In this document: one piece after another, positions 46,803 through 55,224 of the stretch
Layout: every line of letters begins with the position of its first letter
Position numbering within the stretch: position 1 is the first letter of the stretch
Assembly (NCBI RefSeq): GCF_001907195.1
Contig: NZ_LVWA01000003.1
Span: forward strand, 550,965-614,964
Length of the DNA: 64,000 nucleotides
Direction: 5' to 3'
DNA from: Pontibacter flavimaris
Lineage (GTDB): Bacteria > Bacteroidota > Bacteroidia > Cytophagales > Hymenobacteraceae
Translations under genes and position numbers: made by a program
The notes under the pieces: generated by a model
Seen by the model: the letters and a program-made list of their open reading frames with translations, nothing else
The model's database searches: none
Told to the model about the DNA's origin: nothing

Positions 46803-47573
46803 ATGAAAAAACACCTGATTACCGGCGCCAGCTTACTGCTGCTTTGCCTCACCCTATTTCCCAGCCTGGGCATTGCCCTGGCGCCCAAGCCAAAGTATAA
46901 AAACGGCTCAGAAGTGATAAACGCCATGTACAAGCGCTGGAAAGGCAAATGGTACCCGAACTTCCAGTTCGAGCAGCGCGCCATCTTTTACGAGAAAGGG
47001 CAGGTGAGCAAGGAGGAAGTATGGCAGGAACTTTACAGCCAGCCGGGCATGCTGCATATTCGGTTCAACGGCTTTGAAAGCGGCAACGGAGCTGTGTTTG
47101 CCAACGACTCTGTTTTCCATTTCAAGAACTTCGCGCTGGCTGCCAAAATGCCGCAGGTGCACCCGCTCGTGCTGCTCTCATTTGATGTATACTTCCTGAA
47201 GCCGGAGGAAACCATCGCCAAGCTTAATACACTAAATTTCGATCTGAGCAATGTATACGAAACCGACTGGCAGGGCCGCAAAGCTATTGTTGTAGGTGCC
47301 CAAAGCCCGGAAGATGCAAACAGTCCCCAGTTCTGGGTGGATAAGGAGCGCCTGTATGTGCTGCGGGTAATCACTAACAGCAAGGGCAGTGTGCGCGATG
47401 TGGAGATGAACAACTACCAGCTATTGGAGAATAACTGGGTAGCTACGGAGATCGTTTTCAAAACCGATGGCGAAACCACGCTGCGCGAGGAGTACTACAA
47501 CATGAGTTTCCCGAAGGTCGTGGATAAACGCTGGTTCGACCCTGAACACTTCGGCAACACACGCTGGCAGTAA
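46803..47573 (+). CDS. Exported LolA-like hypothetical protein
   Basis: 256 residues with a cleavable signal peptide (core ITGASLLLLCLTLFPSLGIAL). The body is a half-barrel-like pattern of strands and amphipathic segments: FQFEQRAIFYEKGQVSKEEVWQELYSQPGMLHIRF, WVDKERLYVLRVITNSKGSVRDVEM and WVATEIVFKTDGE, which resemble outer-membrane lipoprotein-sorting (LolA/LolB-like) folds. No cysteine lipobox. Proposed fold only; function unknown. An AAGTATAA motif lies within its 5' leader and another inside the mature sequence; a terminator follows. Confidence 0.7.
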   Translation: MKKHLITGASLLLLCLTLFPSLGIALAPKPKYKNGSEVINAMYKRWKGKWYPNFQFEQRAIFYEKGQVSKEEVWQELYSQPGMLHIRFNGFESGNGAVFANDSVFHFKNFALAAKMPQVHPLVLLSFDVYFLKPEETIAKLNTLNFDLSNVYETDWQGRKAIVVGAQSPEDANSPQFWVDKERLYVLRVITNSKGSVRDVEMNNYQLLENNWVATEIVFKTDGETTLREEYYNMSFPKVVDKRWFDPEHFGNTRWQ

Positions 47574-47577
47574 AAAA

Positions 47578-47612
47578 AAGAAGCCGCTGAAACCCATATC
47601 AGCGGCTTTTTA
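47578..47612 (+). terminator. Terminator of the LolA-like gene
   Basis: AAGCCGCTGA / TCAGCGGCTT with an 8-base loop and TTTTTA. Confidence 0.85.
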
Positions 47613-47976
47613 GTGCAACAGAGGTTACACATTGTCAGAAAACTACACCCCAGGAGCATGCAGCTTAATTAATCTGGAATTAAAAACTAATCAAAACTAA
47701 TTTCTTTATCTTTCCGGCTGAGGCATAAAAACGCCTTACCTAAAAAACTGCTGTTTAAGTGGTTCTGCACTGCCCGCTCCAACCAAGGGAGCATGTAGGC
47801 TTGCGGAAGATGCCATTTACTTGTTTTCGGCTTATCTTTACAGCTGAACCTGTTGCCAAGTAGCACTTTTTACCCCGACACCTAAAATTAAAGTTTGGAA
47901 TCGCTACTATTTCTAAGCAGGAAAAAGCATTAATTATCTTTTTGATAATCAGAATTATACACAAGCCCCGCTTACA
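47613..47976. other. AT-richer intergenic region, no gene seen
   Basis: About 360 bases, AT-rich, with repeated AATTAAAAACTAATCAAAAC-like bases near 47680. No clear TAnnTTTG. Nothing else recognised. Confidence 0.6.
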
Positions 47977-49521
47977 ATGTCTAGCATTTCGCAGGAAACA
48001 GTATTTCAGTTAATAAAATCGCTGGCCCCCTCCGAGAAGCGGCATTTCAGGCTGTTCGCCACCCGTCAGGGCGCCAGCGGCGACATTAAGTTCCTGCAGC
48101 TTTTTGATGCGTTGGATGCCATGTCGGCGTATGATGAGGAGCGGGTGCTGCGCCAGGTGCCGGGCATAAAGAAGGTGCAGCTGGCCAACCAGAAGGCCAA
48201 CCTCTACAAGCAGCTGCTGGCCAGCCTGCGCCTCTACCACGCCAACCAGAACGCAGACATCCAGCTGCACGAGCAACTGGACTACGCCCGCGTGCTCTAC
48301 AACAAGGGCCTGTACCAGCAAAGCCTGAAGATGCTGGAGAAAGTAAAGGCGGCGGCGCGGCAGAATGCCCACCTGCACATTGCCCTGACGGCGCATACTT
48401 TCGAGAAGCAGATAGAGCAGCAGTACATTACCCACAGCCTGGAGGGCCGCGCCGAAGCCCTAACCGAGGAAACAACCGCTTTACTGGGGCACCTCGGGCG
48501 CATCCACCACAACTCCGACCTGGCGCTGCGCCTGTACGGGCTCTATGTTAAGATGGGCCATACCCGCACCCCCGAGGAATGCAGTGATCTAAAGTCGTTT
48601 TTCAAAGCTAACGTGACCGCTTTGAACCCAAAGGCGGCTAGCTTTAACGAGAAGCTCAGCTATTATCAATCGCATGTATGGTATCATTATATTCTGCAGG
48701 ATTTTAAGGCCTGCTACCGCTATGCGCAAAAGTGGGTGGATCTGTTTGAGGAGGAGCCGCAGATGAAGCAGCAGCAAACCACCAACTACATTAAGGGGCT
48801 GCACAACCTGCTGCTGGCGCTCTACAACACGCTGTACTACAGCAAGTTTATGGAGGCGCTTAAAAAGCTGGAGGACTTTGCGGCAGACAGCAACCGGCGC
48901 AGCAACCCCAACATAGAGATGCTGCTGTTTCTCTACATTTACACCAACCGCATTAACGCGTACTTTATGCAGGGCCGCTTTACCGAGGGGCTCCGGATCG
49001 TGCCGGAAATCCGGCATAACCTGATCGTCTTTCAGCAGCAACTGGACCCGCACCGCCAACTGGTGTTTTACTACAAGATCGCCTCCTTATACTTTGGCAG
49101 CGGCGACTACAAGAGCACCATTTTATACTTGCAGAAGATCATTCGGTACAAGGATGTGAGCCTGCGGGAGGATATCCAGTGCTTTGCCCGAATCCTGAAC
49201 CTGATCGCGCACTACGAGGCCGGCAAGGACGAACTGCTGGAGTACCAGATAAAATCGGTGTACCACTTCCTGGGCAAGATGAACGACCGGCAGCCCATGC
49301 AGGTGGCTATTTTCGAATTCCTGCGCCACCTCCCCGACATCAAGCCACTGGAGCTAAAACCGGCTTTTGTGGCGTTAAAGGAGAAGCTACTGCAGATATC
49401 AGACAACCCGCTCTACCGCCGCCCCTTTTTATACTTAGACATTATCTCATGGCTCGACAGCAAGATCAAAAACCAGTCGGTGCAACAGGTGATGCAGGGG
49501 AAGTTTAAGACGATGAAATAA
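47977..49521 (+). CDS. Large helical-repeat protein of unknown function
   Basis: 514-residue cytoplasmic protein built of paired helices with leucine/alanine and tyrosine spacing like degenerate TPR repeats: ARVLYNKGLYQQSLKMLEKVKAAARQ, NLLLALYNTLYYSKFMEALKKLEDFA and SGDYKSTILYLQKIIRY. The N-terminus SISQETVFQLIKSLAPSEKRHFRLFATRQ suggests a sigma-like or helical-bundle entry segment common in this group. No signal or membrane segment. From memory, similar proteins occur widely in Bacteroidota; no function is known. The codons include several ATA-CTT and TTA-TAC-TT motif positions. Confidence 0.7.
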   Translation: MSSISQETVFQLIKSLAPSEKRHFRLFATRQGASGDIKFLQLFDALDAMSAYDEERVLRQVPGIKKVQLANQKANLYKQLLASLRLYHANQNADIQLHEQLDYARVLYNKGLYQQSLKMLEKVKAAARQNAHLHIALTAHTFEKQIEQQYITHSLEGRAEALTEETTALLGHLGRIHHNSDLALRLYGLYVKMGHTRTPEECSDLKSFFKANVTALNPKAASFNEKLSYYQSHVWYHYILQDFKACYRYAQKWVDLFEEEPQMKQQQTTNYIKGLHNLLLALYNTLYYSKFMEALKKLEDFAADSNRRSNPNIEMLLFLYIYTNRINAYFMQGRFTEGLRIVPEIRHNLIVFQQQLDPHRQLVFYYKIASLYFGSGDYKSTILYLQKIIRYKDVSLREDIQCFARILNLIAHYEAGKDELLEYQIKSVYHFLGKMNDRQPMQVAIFEFLRHLPDIKPLELKPAFVALKEKLLQISDNPLYRRPFLYLDIISWLDSKIKNQSVQQVMQGKFKTMK

Positions 49522-50151
49522 CAATTTCCCTCCTTGTACAAGAGAGAAGATTGACAAAACCCGGTGCCGGTATCCAACCGTTGCCGAAACAACTTTGGAA
49601 TCTGTGACTTGTCAAAAGAGAGGAATTCATACTTGCTCTTGCCAAAGTATGCGTTTTATTTCTGCTGTTCTCGCGCGGACAGTTCGCGACCTATCCCTAC
49701 AAGTATAAACCCACCCCCAGCCCCTCCGAGGAGGGGAATTTATACTTGCCACTTATCCTCTCATCTCAAGCAGGGCGAGAGATCTATCGGGAATCCTGAA
49801 GAGATCTCTCACTACGTTCGAGATGACAAATAGCAGCAGCTATTGGAATAATACCCAGTCCTTGGGTTGAGCGCCTATGCGAGTTTTTCCGGTGCCCGGA
49901 GGGCAGCCCGAGGCACGAGGGCAGGAAAAGCTCCCAGCGCGATGCCAAAGGACGAGCCCTCCCGGGCTTGAGGGAGCCAAAGCAGAAAATGAAACAATTG
50001 GTGTGTAAATCCGTGGATGAACGGCGGCAAGCAAGGATAGCTTAGTTCCTGTTGCAGGAGGCAGCGGCTATACAATAAGTATAGCCAAAGTATAAAAAGG
50101 CACAAGCGGACGCTTGCGCCAGATAAATGCATCACCTCACATGTATAACCA
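49522..50151. other. Long intergenic region with dispersed-repeat-like segments
   Basis: About 630 bases without a convincing gene. It has motif copies near 49702, 49740, 50078 and 50088, a CCACCCCCAGCCCCTCCGAG-type segment near 49713 related to copies near 34538 and 34690, and a palindrome-rich stretch near 49780-49830 with GAGATCTCTCACTACG and TTCGAGATGACAAA, which looks like part of a longer dispersed repeat. A 89-codon frame starting 49564 has no protein-like character. Confidence 0.6.
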
Positions 50152-50814
50152 CTACCAATCAATAGGCTTTTTGCCGTGCTCTTCTAAGTACTTGTTGGCT
50201 TTGCTGAAATGGCGACTGCCGAAGAAGCCCCGGTCGGCGGCGAAGGGCGAGGGATGCGCTGCTTTTAATACCAGGTGCTTGCGCTCATCAATAAAAGCGC
50301 CTTTTTTCTGCGCATAAGCGCCCCACAGCATGAAGACTACGTTCTCCTTCAGCTCGTTCACTTTCTGCACCACCGCATCGGTAAACTCCTCCCAGCCCTT
50401 GCGTTGGTGAGAGCCCGCGTCGCCGGCGCGCACGGTAAGGGTGGCGTTCAGCAGCAGCACGCCCTGCTCCGCCCAGCGCTCCAGGTTGCCATTTGGCGGC
50501 AGGTCCTTCCCCAGGTCACTCTTTATCTCTTTGAAGATATTGAGCAGCGAGGGCGGCGTGCGCACCTTTTCACTTACAGAGAAAGCCAGTCCGTTGGCCT
50601 GGTTCGGCCCGTGGTAAGGGTCCTGGCCCAGAATCACGACTTCTACCTTATCGAAAGGGCAACGCTCGAAAGCATTAAATATCTGGTTGCCCGGCGGATA
50701 AACTTTTTGGCTCGTGTATTCGTCTTTTACAAATGAAACCAGCTCCTTAAAGTATGGCTTTTCAAATTCATCTTGTAAGACTTTTTGCCAGCTTTCTTCT
50801 ATCTTTACATGCAT
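50152..50814 (-). CDS. ung: Uracil-DNA glycosylase
   Basis: 220-residue family 1 enzyme that excises uracil from DNA. The catalytic and water-activating segment is VVILGQDPYHGPNQANGLAF near residue 60, with Asp in GQDPYHG; the uracil-binding and leucine-loop segment is HPSPFAADRGFFGSRHF near 190. Length and order match the family. The gene is divergent from apaG across about 90 bases and reads into the long intergenic region. Confidence 0.96.
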   Translation of the reverse strand: MHVKIEESWQKVLQDEFEKPYFKELVSFVKDEYTSQKVYPPGNQIFNAFERCPFDKVEVVILGQDPYHGPNQANGLAFSVSEKVRTPPSLLNIFKEIKSDLGKDLPPNGNLERWAEQGVLLLNATLTVRAGDAGSHQRKGWEEFTDAVVQKVNELKENVVFMLWGAYAQKKGAFIDERKHLVLKAAHPSPFAADRGFFGSRHFSKANKYLEEHGKKPIDW

Positions 50815-50905
50815 GAGTTAGTTTGGCTTGTTAGGTTAAATTAACAGAAGCTACAGCACGCGTAGCAGCCGCAATGGTTTCTAAGTATACAAAAATCGCC
50901 GGAAC

Positions 50906-51292
50906 ATGGATACAAAAACAACGGAAGGTGTAAAAATCACGGTTACCACCAACTACTTGCCGGACTACTCGAGCCCGGTACAGCAGCACTTTGTTTTTGC
51001 CTATAGGATAAAGATAGAGAACAACAGCGAGTTTACCGTAAAACTGCTGCGCCGCCACTGGTACATTCACGATGCCACGGGCCAGATGCGCGAGGTGGAG
51101 GGCGAAGGTGTGGTAGGCCAGCAACCTACCCTGGAGCCGGGCGAGATGCACGAGTACGTGTCAGGCTGCAACCTGAAGACCGGCATCGGCAAGATGCGCG
51201 GCACCTACCTGATGGAGCGCATGGTGGATGGCCGCAAGTTCGACGTTACCATTCCCGAGTTCACGCTGGTAGTACCTTACAAACTCAATTAA
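50906..51292 (+). CDS. apaG: ApaG domain protein
   Basis: 128-residue small beta-sandwich ApaG. The segments TNYLPDYSSPVQQHFVFAYRIKIENNSEFTVKLLRRHWYI and EHE... -like GEGVVGQQPTLEPGEMHEYVSGCNLKTGIGKMRGTYLMER are the signature. ApaG has an immunoglobulin-like fold and was tied to cobalt/magnesium tolerance; the molecular role is not settled. The gene lies between ung and a methyltransferase gene but the three do not clearly form an operon. Confidence 0.92.
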   Translation: MDTKTTEGVKITVTTNYLPDYSSPVQQHFVFAYRIKIENNSEFTVKLLRRHWYIHDATGQMREVEGEGVVGQQPTLEPGEMHEYVSGCNLKTGIGKMRGTYLMERMVDGRKFDVTIPEFTLVVPYKLN

Positions 51293-51371
51293 CAGCAGGC
51301 CCGGTTTATACTTTGTAAAAGTATAGCTTCACTAAAATTCATACTTCTGCCCCGCTCCCAACCTAGCTCTT

Positions 51372-52157
51372 GTGTCTCACCTAAGATTAGCTGCTGATTA
51401 CCTACTCTACCGCATGCGCGCTTTTAAGCTGCATGGCGTCCACTCCCCTTTCGTTTTCGATCTGTACCACAACGTGCTGCACCATAACGGGCACTTCCTG
51501 GCCTACGATAACGTGGAAGCACTACGCGACGAGCTGCTGCACGACGAGCGCCAGCTGCAGGTAACGGACTTCGGGGCCGGCTCCAGAAGTATAAACAAGA
51601 AATCCCGAAAGATAAAAGACATTGCCCGCACCTCAGCCAAGCCCGCCAAGTATGGGCAGCTGCTGTTCCGGCTGGTCAACCATTTCCAACCCGAAACCAT
51701 CGTGGAGCTCGGCACCTCGCTTGGCCTCACCACCTCCTACCTGGCCGAGGCGCGTAAAAGTGGAGAGATTCATACTTTTGAAGGCTGCCCCAACATTGCG
51801 CGCACGGCCCGCGAGAACTTTAAGAAGCAAGGTTACCAGAACATACAGATAGTTGAGGGAAATTTAGACGAAACACTAAACCCGCACTTGCAGCAACTGG
51901 AAAAGTTGGATTTTGCCTTTCTGGACGGCAATCACCGCTACGAACCAACCATCCGCTATTTCGGGAGCTGTTTAAAGAAAAGCCATGAGGGCACGGTGTT
52001 GGTGCTGGATGATATTTACTGGTCCGGGGAGATGAAGCGGGCCTGGCAGGAAGTGAAGCGCCACCCGCAGGTGCGCCAAACCGTGGATTTATACTTTGTC
52101 GGGCTGGTGTTCTTCCGGCCACAGCAGCCGAAGGAGCACTTTACTTTATATTTTTAG
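51372..52157 (+). CDS. Class I SAM-dependent methyltransferase
   Basis: 261-residue Rossmann-fold methyltransferase. Motif I VELGTSLGLTTSYLAEA near residue 108 with an acidic residue in IHTFEGCPNIAR; the catalytic or substrate part LDFAFLDGNHRYEPTIRYF and LVLDDIYWSGEMKRAW near 175-220. It resembles O-methyltransferase/class I relatives, substrate unknown. Starts with GTG at 51372; an ATG at 51414 is the alternative. The stop codon is followed immediately by the inverted repeat at 52158. Confidence 0.82.
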   Translation: MSHLRLAADYLLYRMRAFKLHGVHSPFVFDLYHNVLHHNGHFLAYDNVEALRDELLHDERQLQVTDFGAGSRSINKKSRKIKDIARTSAKPAKYGQLLFRLVNHFQPETIVELGTSLGLTTSYLAEARKSGEIHTFEGCPNIARTARENFKKQGYQNIQIVEGNLDETLNPHLQQLEKLDFAFLDGNHRYEPTIRYFGSCLKKSHEGTVLVLDDIYWSGEMKRAWQEVKRHPQVRQTVDLYFVGLVFFRPQQPKEHFTLYF

Positions 52158-52244
52158 CGTATCTCGAAGCACGTATCAAGTAGCAAGACTTCAGCTTTAC
52201 GTCAGCGTCGGAAATCGTGATACTTGATACGTGTTACGTGATAC
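52158..52244. repeat. Large inverted repeat of the GTATCACGTA family
   Basis: The 27-base arms (GTATCTCGAAGCACGTATCA..., and complement GTATCACGTAACACGTATCA...) face each other across about 35 bases, with only a few differences. They fill the gap between the convergent methyltransferase and kdsA stop codons, so the element is likely a transcript end structure. Confidence 0.75.
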
Positions 52245-52248
52245 CTCC

Positions 52249-53058
52249 CTACCTCACCGCCTGGCGGATACGCACCAGTTTTTGCAGCAGCGCCTCCAGT
52301 TGGTCCAGCGGCAGCATGTTGGCCCCGTCGGATTTGGCTATACTTGGCTGCGGGTGCGTTTCGATGAAAAGGCCGTCAGCGCCCACAGCGATGGCCGCTT
52401 TGGCTATCGTCTCGATCAAAGCCGGCTTGCCGCCCGTCACGCCGGAGCTTTGGTTGGGCTGCTGCAGCGAATGGGTAATATCCATCACCACAGGAGCGCC
52501 CGTGGCCTGCATGGCCGGTATGTTTCGAAAATCCACCACCAGGTCGGAGTAGCCGAAGCTGTTACCGCGGTCGGTAAGTATGACTTTGTCGTTGCCTGAC
52601 TCGCGCACCTTATCCACCGCAAAGCGCATCGCTTCACCCGACAGGAACTGTCCCTTCTTGATGTTCACGACTTTGCCCGTGTTGGCAGCGGCAACCAGCA
52701 GATCAGTCTGGCGGCACAGGAAAGCTGGTATTTGCAGCACGTCCACATACTCGGCGGCCATGGCGGCCTCCCCGCTCTCGTGAATGTCGGTTACGGTGGG
52801 CACGTCGAATTCACGGCCTACCTTCTCCAGGATGCGCAGCGCCTTCTCGTCGCCGATGCCGCAGAACGAGTCGAGGCGGGAGCGGTTAGCCTTGCGGTAC
52901 GAGCCTTTAAAGATCCACGGAATCTGCAGTTTGTCGGTAATGGTTTTCACGCGCTCAGCAATCTCCATGGCCATCTCCTCGCCCTCTATGGCGCAGGGGC
53001 CGGCCATCAAAAAGAAGTTGCCGCTTTCTGTATACTTCAGTTTAGATATCTCGAACAT
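52249..53058 (-). CDS. kdsA: 3-deoxy-8-phosphooctulonate synthase
   Basis: 269-residue TIM-barrel enzyme joining phosphoenolpyruvate and arabinose-5-phosphate for the Kdo of lipopolysaccharide. Motifs: FLMAGPCAIEGEEMAMEIAE, IFKGSYRKANRSRLDSFCGIG, DVLQIPAFLCRQTDLL, ILTDRGNSFGYSDLVVDFRN, DITHSLQQPN and FIETHPQPSIAKSDGANMLPL. The ORF opens with TTG at 53088, but ATG 53058 (MFEISKLKYTESGN) is the natural start. Two AAGTATAA copies lie in its leader and a -7 element at 53086-53093. Confidence 0.95.
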   Translation of the reverse strand: MFEISKLKYTESGNFFLMAGPCAIEGEEMAMEIAERVKTITDKLQIPWIFKGSYRKANRSRLDSFCGIGDEKALRILEKVGREFDVPTVTDIHESGEAAMAAEYVDVLQIPAFLCRQTDLLVAAANTGKVVNIKKGQFLSGEAMRFAVDKVRESGNDKVILTDRGNSFGYSDLVVDFRNIPAMQATGAPVVMDITHSLQQPNQSSGVTGGKPALIETIAKAAIAVGADGLFIETHPQPSIAKSDGANMLPLDQLEALLQKLVRIRQAVR

Positions 53059-53085
53059 AGCTTTTATACTTTTATACTTGCCACA

Positions 53086-53093
53086 CAAAGGTA
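53086..53093 (-). promoter_or_regulatory. Bacteroidota-type -7 element for kdsA
   Basis: On the minus strand TAccTTTG, 27 bases upstream of the ATG. Confidence 0.55.
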
Positions 53094-53101
53094 ATTAAAG
53101 A

Positions 53102-53154
53102 CAGTTAGAAAGTTAGAAGGTTAGAAAGTTGGGAAGTTAGAAAGTTTAAGAGTT
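53102..53154. repeat. GTTAGAAAGTT-type interspersed repeat, copy 4
   Basis: Several tandem AGTTAGAAAG / AAGGTTAGAAAGTTGGGAAG units just upstream of the kdsA promoter. Inverted relative to copy 5, 150 bases away. Confidence 0.8.
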
Positions 53155-53304
53155 GATGGCGCAGGCGCCCGTTTGTGCCTTAAGTAACAATATCACATCC
53201 AGTAAGTATTGCCGTTGCTGATTTATACTTGGTGCGATAGATTATACTTCGGAGCAGCTGATTCATACTTTGTCTCATCATAAAGATTATACTTCAGACT
53301 CTGC

Positions 53305-53342
53305 AACTTTCTAACCTTCTAACTTCCCAACTTTCTAACTTC
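53305..53342. repeat. GTTAGAAAGTT-type interspersed repeat, copy 5, overlapping a gene end
   Basis: On the minus strand it reads GGAAGTTAGAAAGTTGGGAA then GTTAGAAGG units. The block covers the last six codons and the stop codon of the methyltransferase gene at 53319. Confidence 0.8.
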
Positions 53343-53912
53343 CATGAACAGCTCTTTGCCTTGGCGGGGCGGGATGGAATTCGTGGCTGTCTCGCAATGG
53401 AGGAAATCAAAGTATGGCGCAAAGTATAAACGGTACTCCTCGCGGCTTCCGCCAAACGGCGGCCCTTCCTTCTCGAAGGTTGTATCAAACAGCAGGCCCA
53501 TCAATTTACCGTTTGGCTGCAGCAGCTCAGCGCATTTGCGGGCGTAACCGGCGCGAAGGTCGGGGTTTAGGGCGCAGAAAAACGTCTGCTCCACGATCAG
53601 GTCAAAGGCACCCTGCAACAAGAAGAAATCCTGGTGCAGCAGGTGGTGCCGCGGGAAATCCGGGACGCGCGCCTGCAAGCGCTGCAGTGGCGCCTCGGCC
53701 ACATCTGCCACATAAACGTTGGTAAAGCCATTTTGGTGCAGGTACTCCGCCTCGTAGGCGTTGCCGCAGCCCGGAATTAAAATCCGCAGCGCTTTGTTTT
53801 CTAGCTGATCAAAATATTCTTTCAGCGGCGGCGTTATAGCCCCAACGTCCCAGCCGGTCTGGTTCTGCTGATAGCGCTGCTGCCAGTACGCTGCATTAAA
53901 ATCTTGGCTCAT
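53319..53912 (-). CDS. TPMT-type SAM-dependent methyltransferase
   Basis: 197-residue small methyltransferase like the thiopurine/thiol methyltransferase family: FNAAYWQQRYQQNQTGWDVGAITPPL at the N-terminus (a typical TPMT entry), motif I RILIPGCGNAYEAEYL near 45, then VADVAEAPLQRL and IVEQTFFCALNPDLRAGYARKCAELL. Likely methylates small thiols or sulfur compounds (family inference). The C-terminus EVRKLGS and stop are encoded by the GTTAGAAAG repeat, so the original tail may have been replaced. It is adjacent to kdsA on the same strand. Confidence 0.85.
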   Translation of the reverse strand: MSQDFNAAYWQQRYQQNQTGWDVGAITPPLKEYFDQLENKALRILIPGCGNAYEAEYLHQNGFTNVYVADVAEAPLQRLQARVPDFPRHHLLHQDFFLLQGAFDLIVEQTFFCALNPDLRAGYARKCAELLQPNGKLMGLLFDTTFEKEGPPFGGSREEYRLYFAPYFDFLHCETATNSIPPRQGKELFMEVRKLGS

Positions 53913-53931
53913 CTTGCTTCACTTATAGAAT

Positions 53932-53939
53932 CAAATTTA
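53932..53939 (-). promoter_or_regulatory. Bacteroidota-type -7 element for the TPMT-type gene
   Basis: TAaaTTTG on the minus strand, 20 bases upstream of the ATG. It abuts the facing element of the divergent gene. Confidence 0.5.
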
Positions 53940-53947
53940 TATATTTG
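53940..53947 (+). promoter_or_regulatory. Bacteroidota-type -7 element for the coiled-coil protein
   Basis: TAtaTTTG, 75 bases upstream of the ATG at 54023, back to back with the divergent element. Confidence 0.45.
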
Positions 53948-54022
53948 ACTTTTGCACTACGAATGGTTTTAGTGCCTGTTATAAAACTAATGTATAACAC
54001 CGGGTAATCAAAAATTCAATAT

Positions 54023-54964
54023 ATGTCTACAAACACTCCTGAGAATCGCAGTAACCGCAAACTATTGATTGGAGGCCTTTTGGTGGTGCTTATCAGCATC
54101 AACGGAATTCTGATTTACATGAACTATCAGAAGAAGGAAAAAACGGAGGAGCAGGCCGAGATCATTAAGGTGAAAGACAGCGAGCTGGAAAATCAGATTA
54201 AGGTGTACGAGGCACTTAAGGCTGATTTTGAGCGCCAAAGCCAGGAGCTAAGCGCCATGGGCCTGGAGAATGACTCGCTGGAGGCGCAGATCTCCACCAT
54301 CGCCGCCGACCTGGATGAGCTGCGCGGCTTCAGGAAGAGAAGCTACAGCCTGTCTGACCAGCGCCGTTTCCGCGACAGAGCCAACGCGTTTGGGGAGTTG
54401 CTGAAGGAAAAGGACGAGGAAATCTCCCAACTGAAGCAGGATAACGAGGTGCTGTTCACCGAGAACACGGACCTGAAGACGACGCAGACACGCATGACGG
54501 ACAGCCTGACAACCATGCGCTCTACCAACGATGAGCTGAACCAGAAAGTACGCGTGGCCTCCAAACTTGAGGCCCAGGCAATTAACGTGAACATTATTAA
54601 CCAGCGGGGCAAGGAGAAGGACGACTCCGATAACGAGTACAGGGCTAAGCGCGTGGATAAGCTGCGCATCGACTTCAAGCTGGCCAAGAACGATGTGGCC
54701 CAGAAGGAGCCAAAAACGGTTTACATGCGCATGATCGAGCCGGACGGCGCCGCCCTCTATAACCTGTCAACAGGCTCAGGCACGTTCCAGATCGATGGCG
54801 AGGACATGTACTTCACCGCCAAGCGCGACTTCGTGTTCGACAACACACAGCAGGCCCTGAGCTTTACCTACGACAAGAACGCCGAATACAAGAAAGGCGA
54901 GCATACCGTAGAGCTTTACGCCGATGGCTTCCTGATTGGGAAGACCACTTTCGTGCTGAAATAA
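54023..54964 (+). CDS. Membrane-anchored coiled-coil protein
   Basis: 313 residues with one hydrophobic segment near the N-terminus (LLIGGLLVVLISINGILIYM, residues 15-34), then a long coiled coil (about 35-190, heptads such as DSELENQIKVYEALKADFERQSQEL and KEKDEEISQLKQDN), and a C-terminal beta-rich domain (about 210-313, VYMRMIEPDGAALYNL...). Topology is single-pass with the coil in the periplasm or cytoplasm. No known family could be named; it resembles periplasmic structural or chromosome-segregation-like coiled-coil proteins of Bacteroidota. Function unknown. Confidence 0.72.
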   Translation: MSTNTPENRSNRKLLIGGLLVVLISINGILIYMNYQKKEKTEEQAEIIKVKDSELENQIKVYEALKADFERQSQELSAMGLENDSLEAQISTIAADLDELRGFRKRSYSLSDQRRFRDRANAFGELLKEKDEEISQLKQDNEVLFTENTDLKTTQTRMTDSLTTMRSTNDELNQKVRVASKLEAQAINVNIINQRGKEKDDSDNEYRAKRVDKLRIDFKLAKNDVAQKEPKTVYMRMIEPDGAALYNLSTGSGTFQIDGEDMYFTAKRDFVFDNTQQALSFTYDKNAEYKKGEHTVELYADGFLIGKTTFVLK

Positions 54965-54990
54965 GCATTTATACTTTAGCCAAAGTATAC

Positions 54991-55025
54991 AGCCCCTGTC
55001 GCTTTTGCTGCAGGGGCTTTTTTTA
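54991..55025 (+). terminator. Terminator of the coiled-coil gene
   Basis: AGCCCCTG / CAGGGGCT with a 12-base loop and seven T residues; motif copies lie just upstream. Confidence 0.85.
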
Positions 55026-55131
55026 GGCTTGACCAAAAGAGCAAAATAGAAAAGTGTAAAACACCGCTCCATTCCTCTTTGCCATACTTCCACAGGCTCC
55101 TTTCAAGTATACTTGCCCTTCCTTCCGGAGC

Positions 55132-55164
55132 ATAAAAAAAGCCCTTACCTGGGGCAGGGGCTTT
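55132..55164 (-). terminator. Terminator downstream of cphA
   Basis: On the minus strand AAGCCCC ... GGGCTT pairs around a 12-base loop and is followed by TTTTTTTAT. Confidence 0.65.
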
Positions 55165-55224
55165 AGTCCATCGTTCACATTTATATCTATCTTTTAATAC
55201 TTCCTTAACGCAGTTGTTTAAACT

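Noticed and set aside
49564..49833. 89-codon plus-strand frame in the region before ung
   Set aside because: It spans repeat-like DNA and has no family motifs.
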